Below, in pieces: positions 21,209-30,409 of a stretch of 64,000 bases of DNA. A program made the position numbers and the translations under genes. Every line of letters starts with the position of its first letter. The first letter of the stretch is position 1. This DNA comes from Prorocentrum cordatum. Lineage: Eukaryota > Sar > Dinophyceae > Prorocentrales > Prorocentraceae. The stretch covers positions 32,501 to 96,500 of the forward strand of contig CAUYUJ010018051.1 in NCBI GenBank assembly GCA_963575745.1, given 5' to 3'. The notes below the pieces were generated by a model. That model ran no database searches. It was given only the letters and a program-made list of their open reading frames with translations, and was not told the origin of the DNA.

Positions 21209-21230
21209 TCCGTAGCCATTTTGGCTCAAG
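21209..21230 (+). other. DinoSL spliced-leader sequence at the 5' end of LINE 1
   Basis: Exact 22-nt DinoSL (core CCGTAGCCATTTTGGC). It is not followed by GT, so this is not an SL RNA gene. It abuts (TCC)n on one side and element sequence on the other, so it marks the 5' end of a reverse-transcribed, trans-spliced LINE mRNA. Confidence 0.95.
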
Positions 21231-21336
21231 ATGATGACCTGGGGGGCTGTCCAGCCTCCAGGCCGAAGGGAGCCCTCTGGACCGAAGACAGACCCCCGAC
21301 GGGCGTCGGGCGCGCGCGCGCGGCACCGCAGCAGCC

Positions 21337-22599
21337 ATGGGGCGTGGCGGCAGCGGTCGCGGGGCGGGCAGCGCCTGGACGGGGAGTCCGCATGTCCAGA
21401 GGCCCCCGTGGAGGAGCGGCAGTGGCAGTGGGAGCCGTCTTCCGCGCAGCAGCTATGTTGTGCGTGGCTGTGGCAGGTGGCGCTACTGCAGGAACATCAC
21501 CAGCAACGGCGACCTCTGCATCTGCGGCAGCAGCCTCGGCAGCCTCGTGCCCGAAGGCCACGTCTACAAGGATGACGAAGGAGGAGCGCTGGCAGCCAGG
21601 CCTCAGGGAGGAGGTACGCCAAGGCTCACATGGGCTGATGGGTGGCAGCCAGGAGGCAGTGCAGGAGGCGGCGACAAAGCAGGCCAACGAGACCACACGG
21701 TCAGCCTCCAGGCCGCAGCTGCCGCAGCCTACAACAAGCTCAGCAAGGACGACCCGCTCAGGGCCCACTACGAGGCGCTCTGGCCAGACCTGGCCGCGGC
21801 CTAGCCGTCCACAGCAGAACCTGTCGGACTCAAGGCAGTGGGAGCCGCCGCCAGAAGGCTGGACAAGCTCCAGAAAAAAAAGGTGCGAGCAGCAGGAGAG
21901 CAGGTGGAAAGCGCCAAGCAGTACCTGGTTGAGAGCGAACGCAAGCTTCACGACGCCATGGCAGCCTCCATCGTCGCAGAGGAGGAGTTCGACACGCTCA
22001 AGGCCCAGGTCGGAAAGCCCGAAGTGCCAGCAGCAAAACAACCTGGAGCAGAGAAGACGGCACTGGCATCCCTCCTGGAGCAGTTCGAGAAAGAACCAGA
22101 CGACTTCCACAAGTGGGCTGAACCTGACAAAGGAACCTGGCGGGCAGCAAAGGCAAAAGGCGAGGCAATGGCGCAGAAGGTCAAGGAGCACGAGGCGGAG
22201 ACGGCAAAGCACCTGCGGTACCTGGAGGAGGAGACCGCCAACCACCAGGAGCAGCTGCGCCAGCTCGAGCAGGCACGCACAAAGCGGCAGACGGAAGCAC
22301 AGGAGCCAGGAGGTGAAGAAGAACAAAGGGCTCCCCCAGGCAAGAAAATCTGCCCCAGCCCCACGCCGCAGCGAGGCCCGCCAGGAGGAGCCGCAGCCTC
22401 AGGGTCAGCCGCAGCGGCTACGCCCACCGGCGCCGCTGAGGCCGACACAGCTGAAGCAACCGGAGTCGGTGCAGACAAAGAAGCAGATCGACGGGCCCGA
22501 GTGGACACACACATCCAGCAAGCACGTGAAAAGGTTGCGCAGGCAAAGAGGGCGGACAAGGTGGTCGCGGAAGGGACAGGAGTACCACCGTCGGGGTAG
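21337..22599 (+). pseudogene. LINE 1 ORF1 (nucleic-acid-binding, coiled-coil protein)
   Basis: Open from Met at 21337 to 21801, an in-frame TAG at 21802-21804, then open again to 22599. The N-terminal part has CGRWRYCRNITSNG followed by DLCICG, a Cys cluster like the WxCxxCxxxN...CxxCG fingers of dinoflagellate LINE ORF1 proteins. After the stop comes a long charged, Ala/Glu/Lys-rich region (RRLDKLQKKKVRAAGEQVES, KVKEHEAETAKHLRYLEEE) with strong coiled-coil character, then a Pro/Ala-rich tail. LINE ORF1 proteins bind the RNA and oligomerise into the RNP. An ATGATG directly after the SL opens another frame and is not used in this interpretation. 21231-21336 would be the 5' leader. Confidence 0.6.
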
Positions 22600-23980
22600 T
22601 CGACTACAGGCGAGCAAGAAGAAGGCTCGCCGTCAGTTCAACGTGGACTTCCTCAACATCACGACCTGGGGCCCGCAGGCCCAGGACTACTTCAAGGAGA
22701 TCAGAAGCACCAAGGACAGGAACATCATCGGCATTGCGGAGCATCACCTTCGCCAGCCTGTGCAGATCAGCAGGGCGCGAGCAGCCTGCGACGGCATGGC
22801 CTGCGCAGCTACTGGACTCGAGCACGGCCAGGAGAAGGCGAAGGCACACGAGGGGGAACGTGTGCCATCGCCAGAGGCTCGCTCGACTTAAAGGATAGGC
22901 TCGCAGGCTTCGAGGAGAACTACCTCAACGAGGAGGGCAGTGACATCACGGTCGTTATCGCCCACCTCCGCCAGGTGCGTTTCGCGGTAGCCTTCCTCTA
23001 CCTGGAGTGCGGCAAGGGCCTCAGCGACAGGAATGTGAACATCCTCTGCGACCTGAGAGAGAAGATGGCAGTCTGGGGAGGCCCCTGGGCAGCGATGGGT
23101 GATTTTAACATCGCGCCGTCGGAGCTCAACGACAGCATTTGGCCCAGGGTGTTGAATGGGCAGGTGGTGGCCGCAGAAGGAGGAGCCCCCACGTGCTTTC
23201 CAGCAGAAGGCACGGCGCGCTGCCTAGACTACGCGCTGGTATCGCAGGCTTGCCCCCTACTTCGATGGCGTGGAGTTGTTAAGGAAGGTGCCGTGGCGGC
23301 CCCACATCGGAGTTCGCCTCAAGCTGAAAAGAATACCATTTCAGCTCAAAGGAAGAGTACTACGCCGCCCAGCAGCCATCAAGCCGCCAGTAACCACCGA
23401 GAGGATGCCCAAGTCGCGGGCAGCCTGTCGCCGCGCAGCCCGAGGACGGCAAGAGGCCATGAGGAGGAGACACCAAGCCCTTGCAGAAACAGGCTGCGAG
23501 GAGGCCGAAAACGACATGGAGCCCGTGCCCCAGTTGTACTACGACAAGGAGGTCCAGCACGTGGTCACGGATGAGTTCTGGCACGCCGCAGCCGAGCAGG
23601 TCAGAGCGAAGGTGCGAGAAGAGCTCCCGCCACGCCTGACAGGCACCGTCATCAGCAAGCTCATGGAGCAGGACATGCTGGAGCTGGGGCAGCAGTACGA
23701 CCTCTTCGCGGGAACCCTCGAGCTCAGCCTGTGCGAAAGCATCGGCATCCCAGCAGACAAGCGGGGCAAGCACATGGGCCATGGCCGCCCCCCGACGTTC
23801 AAGAGCGTCAGCACCAAGGACACGGTCTCAGCCATCCCATGGGCAGGAGTGGAGCGCAAAATCCACGCCTGGTGGTCGGAGGTAGCCTCGCTCGTTCGCC
23901 AACTATCACATCATGATGCACGCGCGCTGGATGCAGCGGTGAAAGGCCAGAGGCAGAACCAGCAGCACCAGGCAGCGTAA
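22600..23980 (+). pseudogene. LINE 1 AP-type endonuclease domain
   Basis: The reading passes through three frames. First, NVDFLNITTWG (catalytic Asn region) and NIIGIAEHHLRQ (Glu) to about 22860. Then, from 22975, AAMGDFNIAPSEL (GDFN motif) and ARCLDYALVS (xxDY motif). Then, from about 23250, YFDGVELLRKVPWRPHIGV, whose PHIGV corresponds to the terminal SDHxPV His. These are the signature residues of the endonuclease/exonuclease/phosphatase fold that nicks target DNA for target-primed reverse transcription. Two single-base shifts separate the pieces. The C-terminal part (23400-23980) is Arg/Glu-rich with no known domain. Confidence 0.75.
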
Positions 23981-24015
23981 GCAGGCGATGGGGGAGGCAA
24001 CGTCGGCAGCAGCAG

Positions 24016-24253
24016 CATGGGCCAGCCCCACAGCAGACCAGATAGCGGCACAGACGGGATGCAGAGGGGTGCCCGTCCCCCACCAGCAGGACGGAGCACC
24101 ATGGACATGGATGACGACGACCCCTTCCAGGACGAGGAGGACAGCGAGGATTGCCTCTAGCAGCCCGCAGATAAGCAGGACGGCGAAGCTAATCACCAGC
24201 AGATCCCAGATGACCAGGACAGCATCGGGCACCACCTGGCAGACCGCCGAGGA
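24016..24253 (+). repeat. LINE 1 internal duplication, copy 1
   Basis: Contains CAGGACGGAGCACCATGGAC, encoding MDMDDDDPFQDEEDSED, with a stop (CTCTAG) soon after. Repeated at 24628-24815 and, with longer flanking match, at 30729-30965. Confidence 0.85.
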
Positions 24254-24627
24254 CCCCTGCGTGGCGAGGGGTTAGGCCACGGAGGACCCCAGCGCGGTGA
24301 GGGGTTAGACCGCAGCAGGCCCCGCGCGGCGAGGGGTTAGGCCACGGAGCACCCCAGCGCGGTGAGGGGTTAGACCGCAGGAGCTCCCATGGTGGCGAGG
24401 GGTTAGGCCATGAAGGTCCCCAGAGCGGTGAGGGGTTAGACCGCACCGACCCCCGGCGTGGCGAGGGGTTAGGCCACGGCGGAACCCAGCGCAGTGAGGG
24501 GTTAGACAGCAGCAGGCCCCTGCGCGGCGAGGGGTTAGGCCACGGAGAACCCCAGCGCGGTGAGGGGTTAGACCGCAGCAGGCCCCCGCGTGGCGAGGGG
24601 TTAGGCCACGGAGCGCCCCGGCGAGGT
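24254..24627 (+). repeat. RGEGL hairpin minisatellite, internal array
   Basis: About 11 units of 31-36 bp alternating between GCGGT-GAGGGGTTAG-ACCGC and GTGGC-GAGGGGTTAG-GCCAC. Each is a 5-bp stem with the same 10-nt loop. In one frame the units read PQRGEGLDRS and RGEGLGHG. Confidence 0.85.
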
Positions 24628-24633
24628 GAGGAG

Positions 24634-25539
24634 TTGCAGAGGGGTGCCCGTCCCCCACCAGCAGGACGGAGCACCATGGACATGGATGACTACGACCCCT
24701 TCCAGGACGAGGAGGACAGCGAGGATGGCCACCAGCAGCCCGCAGGTAAGCAGGACGGCGAAGACACCCACCAGCATAACCCAGATGACCAGGACAGCAT
24801 CGGGCACCACCTGCAGTGGGAGAACGCCGACGAGGACAACGGGGATTGCCGCCAGCACTCCACAGATAAGCAGGACGGCGAGGATTACCACCAGCAGATC
24901 CCAGATCAGCAGGACAGCATCAAGGGCCACCAAGGCTTTCGTCGTCACGCTGATGGCTCAGAGAATACTGCCCCAGGTGGTACGCACTGCTCACCCCCGC
25001 AGCCAGGTGGCGCATCGGGGGCAGAGGGTACCGGCCACCAGGGGGGTCAGAAAGAAGAGCCAGGCGACATGAGCCTTCCCCCACCAGACATTTGGAATGA
25101 TGAACGTCACCAGAGAGAACGTGAAGACTATGTGAGTATGAGAGGCGACCTGGAGAGGTGGGCTGCAATCTGGATGGATGGCCTGAGCCAGGTACCAGCG
25201 GACAACACCAACTGGATGGAGTGGTGCCCGCCCTTCCTGGAGGTGGTGTTCTCCAACGGCGGCAACATCGGCCTGGAGCGGCTCCTCAGGCGTTGGCAAC
25301 CCCGCGCCAGCTTCGGCGACATCCCCAGGGATGCACGCAGCCCCACGCCGCCAAGGTTTCCTCACAGGCCTAGCAGAGCTGGAGCCCATGAGGAGATACG
25401 AACTGGAGATGATGCTTTGGCGGGAGCTCGCGGCGCTGAGGCAGATGATGAGGGAGGCGCTGGGTGCAAGAGCACCAAGACCCAGAACAGACCGCCAGCC
25501 AGCAGCCGAACCAGAAGGAGCAGCACGACGACTACATGA
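24634..25539 (+). pseudogene. LINE 1 linker region (acidic and Trp-rich)
   Basis: Starts with the second copy of the acidic segment (MDMDDYDPFQDEEDSED), followed by Asp/Gln/His-rich text with repeated KQDGED. A Trp-rich stretch follows (GDLERWAAIWMDGLSQV, NTNWMEWCPPFLEVVFSNGG). A similar stretch occurs near the C-terminus of the element (EGYAEQWMNMVDQGVW, GDWMEHGVPYLLAV), which suggests a duplicated domain of unknown function. Reading must shift by one base near 25380-25500 to continue into the RT ORF. It could be a spacer or an RNP-interaction module; no family is recognised. Confidence 0.5.
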
Positions 25540-27925
25540 AGCGGTTCCAAGAGCAGGCAGTGGACTGAGTAGTCGGCAACCGCAGCAGGCCCGCAACCAG
25601 AGCGGCCATCACACGCTGCAGCAGGCTCACACACGACAGCAGCTCGCACGCCAGCTCCAACAGCAAGACTGCGGCAGGCACAACGAAGAAGGCGAGGCCA
25701 AGGAGCATCAGCAGATCCTCCTGGCGACGCTGGGCATGATCGCAGAGGGAGCCCTGGTGGACCCTGCTACCAGCCACCAGGTCGCTGAAGGAGTCAGGAG
25801 CGCAGCCAATAACCTCACCAAGGCGGCGAAGAAAGCGTACATCCACTGGGTGCACGATGCCACGGCAGGCAGCGCCAAGTTGGCCCACGCCTACACCAAG
25901 GCAGCGGAGCGCAGCCACATCGAGGACACCCTGGGGCATGAGGGCCAGGTGATCTCGCACCCGCAGCAGCTGGTGGACCTGCGCAAGGGCGCGTGGCAGC
26001 GAAGGTGGACACGTGATGCGCACAAGTCAGACCAGATCCAGGACGCGCTGGGCAAGCTGAGGACGGCAGCGCTAGCCCAAGACAGTGCACCCGAGCCCCT
26101 CAGCAAGGACATCGTCGGCTCCATCATCCAGCACCTAAAGCGGAACGCGGGCCAGGGAGCTGACTGGTGGAGGGCGCCAGAACTAAAGGCCATGGGCGCC
26201 CAGGGGCTCACGGAGTTCGTGCAGTGCCTCCGCAACTGCGAGGAGCGTGCGGCGTGGCCATGGCAGTTCTACCTAGTGCTGGAGCTGCTGCTGGGCAAAA
26301 AGCCAGGCATAGGAGGCGAGCGACCCATCGGCCTCATGCCCATGCCCTACCGTATCTGGAGTGCGGCTAGACGGCCCATCATCGCCACCTGGAGCAAGGA
26401 GGCTGCAGGTTTCTGGGACACGGCAGTGGCAGGCTCCTCAGCGCTCAGAGTGGCGATGCACAGGCTGATGAGGGCAGAGGCGGCAGTGCAAATGGGCTTC
26501 CACGCAGCTGGCATCTTCTACGATGCGGCCAACTTCTATGATAACCTTGGCCTCGACCAGCTGATCGAGAAGGCCGGCGACCTCAACTACCCTCTGCTGC
26601 CCTTGGCCATGGCAGTGCAGATGTACCTGGCGCCGGAGGCCATCATGGCCCACAGCCTTTTCTCCGACATCTTCGAGCCCGCCAACAGCATGGTAGCAGG
26701 TTGTGGCCAGGCCGTGGACCTCACGAGGCCGCTCCTCTACGGTATCATGGATGCAGCGTACAGGCACCACATCTACGTGGTGATCCAGCAGTACTTGGAC
26801 GACCTGGCCCTGCATATCGAAGGAGCAAGAAAGCGAGTCATATATCACGTGAAATACGTGGCAGCCTTGGTGCATCAGGGTTTCGCGAGGCTCTCCATTC
26901 CGATATCCATCAAGACGGCAGTCGCGGCCTCCGACAAGGACCTCCAGCAGGAGATAGCCAGCATCCTGGATGGCCTGGGCACCCCGAATAAGCAGCCTGG
27001 AGTTGTCCGAGACTTGGGCGTGGACACGGGGCTGGGCAAGCAGCTGAAGCGGCCCACCCATGCAGCCAGGCAGGCGAAAGCAAAGCAGCGCGTCGCAAAG
27101 CTCAAGGATCTCGCCAAGACGGGTGCCAGAGGTGCAGCCAAGGTATACGCAGCGGGGGCCTACTGCCAACAAGCCTGGGACCTGCCAGCGCACGGCATCA
27201 CTTCCACGGAGGCGACCAAATTCAGGGCCACAGAGGCAGCGCTGCTCACAGGAGGGCACAAAGCAGGCCGATGCACATCCACCATCCTCCTGATCCAGAG
27301 GGGCGCGCACGAGGCGGTTACCAGGGCCATCGTGGATCAAGTCAAGCAGTTCTGGCTCACCATCGTAGACCACCCGACGGAGCTCAAGCGGTACCAGAGA
27401 GGCTGGCACATGCTGTACGACAAGCTGCAGGCCCAGGAGCCCAACAGGAGGTGGAACCAGGTAAAGGGCCCCATGGCAGGCGTCATCGTGCAGCTGCTGG
27501 GGCTGGGCTGGAACCCAAGGCGGCCGGATAGCTGGACCAGTCCAGCAGGAGATGAGTGGGCGTACCGACCAGAAGACATCCCACACTTCGGAGCGCTCCT
27601 CCAGGAGGTCCAGCTGAGCGCTCAGCTACAGCTCTGGCAGAAAGCGGCGGAGCATCGGCACGGCGCAGGACTGCAGGAGGGGGGCGACCTCTACCAGCTG
27701 CACAGACACTTAAGGAGGAGGCGACGCAAAGGGCAACACGCCGAGGCGGCCATGCTGGAGACCATCGCAGTGGCAGGCATTTGGACACGGGAGCGGCGCA
27801 GAGCAGCGAACCTCAACCAGGAAGGGGAAGACATCTGCGCTAGGTGCGGAGAGGCGACCGAGACGGGAAAGCACCGCTACTACACTGCCCCGCAAACGAG
27901 AAGATTGGCCACAGCAACAACATAG
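25331..27925 (+). CDS. LINE 1 reverse transcriptase
   Basis: Uninterrupted 864-residue frame. The N-terminal part is Gln/Ala-rich. Fingers and palm motifs follow: GERPIGLMPMPYRIW (motif 1/2 region), FYDAANFYDNL (motif A with the first catalytic Asp), SMVAGCGQAVDLTRPLLY (motif B), QQYLDDLALHIEG (motif C, YLDD) and ISIKTAVAAS (motif D). The thumb and a long connection lead to CARCGEATETGKHRYY, the start of a CCHC-like knuckle whose last Cys (HCP) lies in the next frame. So one base is lost or gained near 27885. It is a LINE-type RT by its YLDD box and by its place between an AP endonuclease and RNase H. The apparent start at 25331 is simply the first Met; the protein probably runs on from the linker. 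Confidence 0.85.
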   Translation: MHAAPRRQGFLTGLAELEPMRRYELEMMLWRELAALRQMMREALGARAPRPRTDRQPAAEPEGAARRLHEAVPRAGSGLSSRQPQQARNQSGHHTLQQAHTRQQLARQLQQQDCGRHNEEGEAKEHQQILLATLGMIAEGALVDPATSHQVAEGVRSAANNLTKAAKKAYIHWVHDATAGSAKLAHAYTKAAERSHIEDTLGHEGQVISHPQQLVDLRKGAWQRRWTRDAHKSDQIQDALGKLRTAALAQDSAPEPLSKDIVGSIIQHLKRNAGQGADWWRAPELKAMGAQGLTEFVQCLRNCEERAAWPWQFYLVLELLLGKKPGIGGERPIGLMPMPYRIWSAARRPIIATWSKEAAGFWDTAVAGSSALRVAMHRLMRAEAAVQMGFHAAGIFYDAANFYDNLGLDQLIEKAGDLNYPLLPLAMAVQMYLAPEAIMAHSLFSDIFEPANSMVAGCGQAVDLTRPLLYGIMDAAYRHHIYVVIQQYLDDLALHIEGARKRVIYHVKYVAALVHQGFARLSIPISIKTAVAASDKDLQQEIASILDGLGTPNKQPGVVRDLGVDTGLGKQLKRPTHAARQAKAKQRVAKLKDLAKTGARGAAKVYAAGAYCQQAWDLPAHGITSTEATKFRATEAALLTGGHKAGRCTSTILLIQRGAHEAVTRAIVDQVKQFWLTIVDHPTELKRYQRGWHMLYDKLQAQEPNRRWNQVKGPMAGVIVQLLGLGWNPRRPDSWTSPAGDEWAYRPEDIPHFGALLQEVQLSAQLQLWQKAAEHRHGAGLQEGGDLYQLHRHLRRRRRKGQHAEAAMLETIAVAGIWTRERRRAANLNQEGEDICARCGEATETGKHRYYTAPQTRRLATATT

Positions 27926-28545
27926 ACCTAGCCAAGAAGGCCATAGACGCGCCCGACCAGCAGCAGGACGTGCACTTCTGGCTCAGAGGGGTCCCACCAG
28001 CAGCATGGGCAGTAAAGGTTGACCCAGACGAGGACGTCGAGAAGGCGGCCCACATCTTCTGCACCAACGCGGAGGCCCAAGCAGCAGCGCAGGCGGGCCA
28101 CAAAGTCCAAGCCGATTACATTTTCACGGATGGCTCCGGGGGGGCAGGTGCGACAGCCAAGGACCCCAGGCTACGGAGATGTGGCTGGGCGGCGGTGGCC
28201 TTCAGGTACGACCGGGACGGCCTGCCTCAGGAGGTGGCAGCTTGGTACGGCACGATCAGGGCGCCGCACGCGGTGCCAAGCGCGGAGCTCACGGCCATTA
28301 GCAAGGCCATCGGCTACACGACGGCGGCTTCAGCACGTGGGCTCAACATCGTCAGCGATTGCAAGTGCGCCCTGGATGCCCTCAAACAGATACAAGACCC
28401 AGAGGGCCTTGATTACAGGAGCACCAATTTTGACCTTTGGCTCATGGCCAAGCGGCAACTCCAGAACAGCACCGACCACATCATGGGCCACCACATCCCC
28501 AGTCACATGATCGAGCACCCGAAGGAGCTGGAAAGGTGGACATGA
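27844..28545 (+). pseudogene. LINE 1 RNase H domain
   Basis: After the knuckle end (HCPANEKIGHSNN), the frame encodes YIFTDGSGGAGA (first Asp), VPSAELTAISKAI (Glu) and NIVSDCKCALDAL (second Asp). A TGA at 28543-28545 interrupts it. Without the stop the frame continues directly into TWWVIGNKMADKYASW, whose Asp in GNKMAD is the expected last acidic residue. All four catalytic positions therefore survive, split by one nonsense codon. RNase H would remove the RNA strand during second-strand synthesis. Confidence 0.8.
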
Positions 28546-28572
28546 CCGACGTGGTGGGTCATAGGCAACAAG

Positions 28573-30111
28573 ATGGCGGACAAGTACGCAAGCTGGGGAG
28601 CTGAGCATGGAACGCTGGGCCCTGCCATAATCGCGCAGCAGCAGATCACGGACCAGATCACGGTGGCAGTCCAGAACAGGCTGCTGGGCATCAGCATGGC
28701 GGTGATGGTTGAGGATCCCAACAAGGTGGCTCAGCGACCAAAGGCCAAGCGTAAAAGGCCACATAATGCAAGGGAGAAGACAGAACAGAACGGCCATGAC
28801 CTGCGCAAACTACATGCGAGACGGTGGTGTGCGACATGCAGAAGCGGCCCCACCAAAGGGCAAAGTGCACGAGCCTGGCTAGCCGAGATGGGAGAGTGCC
28901 AGGGAAGAGAACGCAGCCACCTGGACCAGCACCAGAACGTGAGGCTCGATTTCAAGACAGTGCAGATCGGCACGCAGGTCGTCCACGACACCCACAAGAC
29001 GCAGCTCACGCAGGGTTGGCCCAGGTGCGAGAAGTGTGGGGCCACCAGCTACCTTGGGAACCACAAGGGCCGAATTGTTGCAGGCGTTGCGCGCAAGCTG
29101 GCCAAGCCATGTGTCCCGCCCACTACAGTGGGCCGCAGGGTCATCACGGACTTGCAGAAGGGGAGGCTGCCGCGAAGAGCAAAGCAGGACGAGGGCCTAG
29201 CGGCAGCCGCGCCACCAGTGGAGGTCACGACAGTGGGCTTCAACCCAGGAGCGAGCAGCGCAGAGGTGATCGACCTGGACGGAGAAAGCTCGGAAGCAGA
29301 GACACCGCAGCCAGCTCAGCCACAACCTCCAAGGCAGCCCCACCCAGTAGCCCAGGCGAGCTGGCAGCTAGTGGACCACATGGAGGGCTACGCGGAGCAG
29401 TGGATGAACATGGTGGACCAGGGTGTGTGGGAGGACAAGGGCGACTGGATGGAGCATGGTGTCCCGTACCTGCTCGCCGTCACCAACGCTGGAGGCAGGG
29501 CGGACGTCCAAGACCAGAGGAGGGCAGTCACGCCAATGGAGATCCAGCAGATCATCGACTTCTGCGAGGACATCTGGAAGAACACCCACAGGGCGCAAAG
29601 GAGGCTCATGACACACATGCTCACACTCCCGCACGGCTCCAGACAGCAGGCGGCAAGAGTACACATGGAAGCTTGCCAGGGCAGGCGGAAGACCATCCTC
29701 ACCCACAGCATCCCCAGCAGTGAGCGCAGGCCACTACCCAGCACGGCGGATGACTACAGAGCGCGGACCCCTGAGTACCAGGACGACAACTCCACGCAAC
29801 CAGACAGTGAGGTGCCAGAGCTGGAAGGTCATGACAGTGACCGCGACATGGACACCATTAATGCGACAGGCCAGCTCAACGATGCCACAACCTGCGACAA
29901 GACCAGTGCGACCTTTCAGGGGACACCGTGGTTCGCCAAGCCGACGGGACCCGACCCGATGAAGCACGTGCGGGAGGCCAAGGACGCAGGCACGCAGCAC
30001 CTGCGACTCCGCCAGCAACGAGGACACGAAGACCAAGACCCTGAGCAAGAGCTGGCCTGGCTTAAGAGGCACCGCATGGAGCAGCCCATGCAATCGCTGG
30101 CAGGAGGCTAA
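28573..30111 (+). CDS. LINE 1 C-terminal region after RNase H
   Basis: In frame with the RNase H ORF across the single TGA at 28543. It starts with the RNase H end (GNKMADKYASW), then has two Cys pairs, RRWCATCRSGP and WPRCEKCGATSYLG, consistent with metal binding. An acidic stretch (VIDLDGESSEAE), a Pro/Gln-rich linker and the second Trp-rich stretch (GDWMEHGVPYLLAVTNAGG) follow, and it ends in a hydrophilic tail. Dinoflagellate LINEs often have such Cys-rich extensions, which may bind RNA or DNA. The domain has no family I can name. Confidence 0.6.
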   Translation: MADKYASWGAEHGTLGPAIIAQQQITDQITVAVQNRLLGISMAVMVEDPNKVAQRPKAKRKRPHNAREKTEQNGHDLRKLHARRWCATCRSGPTKGQSARAWLAEMGECQGRERSHLDQHQNVRLDFKTVQIGTQVVHDTHKTQLTQGWPRCEKCGATSYLGNHKGRIVAGVARKLAKPCVPPTTVGRRVITDLQKGRLPRRAKQDEGLAAAAPPVEVTTVGFNPGASSAEVIDLDGESSEAETPQPAQPQPPRQPHPVAQASWQLVDHMEGYAEQWMNMVDQGVWEDKGDWMEHGVPYLLAVTNAGGRADVQDQRRAVTPMEIQQIIDFCEDIWKNTHRAQRRLMTHMLTLPHGSRQQAARVHMEACQGRRKTILTHSIPSSERRPLPSTADDYRARTPEYQDDNSTQPDSEVPELEGHDSDRDMDTINATGQLNDATTCDKTSATFQGTPWFAKPTGPDPMKHVREAKDAGTQHLRLRQQRGHEDQDPEQELAWLKRHRMEQPMQSLAGG

Positions 30112-30409
30112 ACCAAACAAGCAGGCGAGCGCGGCTAACAGTCGTGGAGTGCGGCGTGCGTACCCCATGTACTGAGGGCGCTCCAGACTGGTCCATACCA
30201 GCGGCTCTTCAGTGACATCCCAGGGCCCAGCAGACAACGCAGCCAGCGCAGAGCGGCAGAGGACATCTGCCGCATGGCCTGGCTCAACAGTGGAACGGAG
30301 CGCAGGGGGATCCAGCAACAGGACCCAAGTGAGGCAGCTCGACGCAGGGCCATGGCAGAACAGCTCCTCGGAGTGGTCACGCCAGCAGCTGAACAAGAAG
30401 GAGGCCCAG

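Noticed and set aside
21209-21230. SL RNA gene
   Set aside because: The leader is followed by ATGATG, not by a GT donor and an SL RNA intron, so it is a retained mRNA leader.
24254-24627. Interstitial telomere repeats (GGGTTAG)
   Set aside because: GGGGTTAG occurs once per 31-36 bp unit within a hairpin loop and is not in tandem TTTAGGG or TTAGGG arrays.
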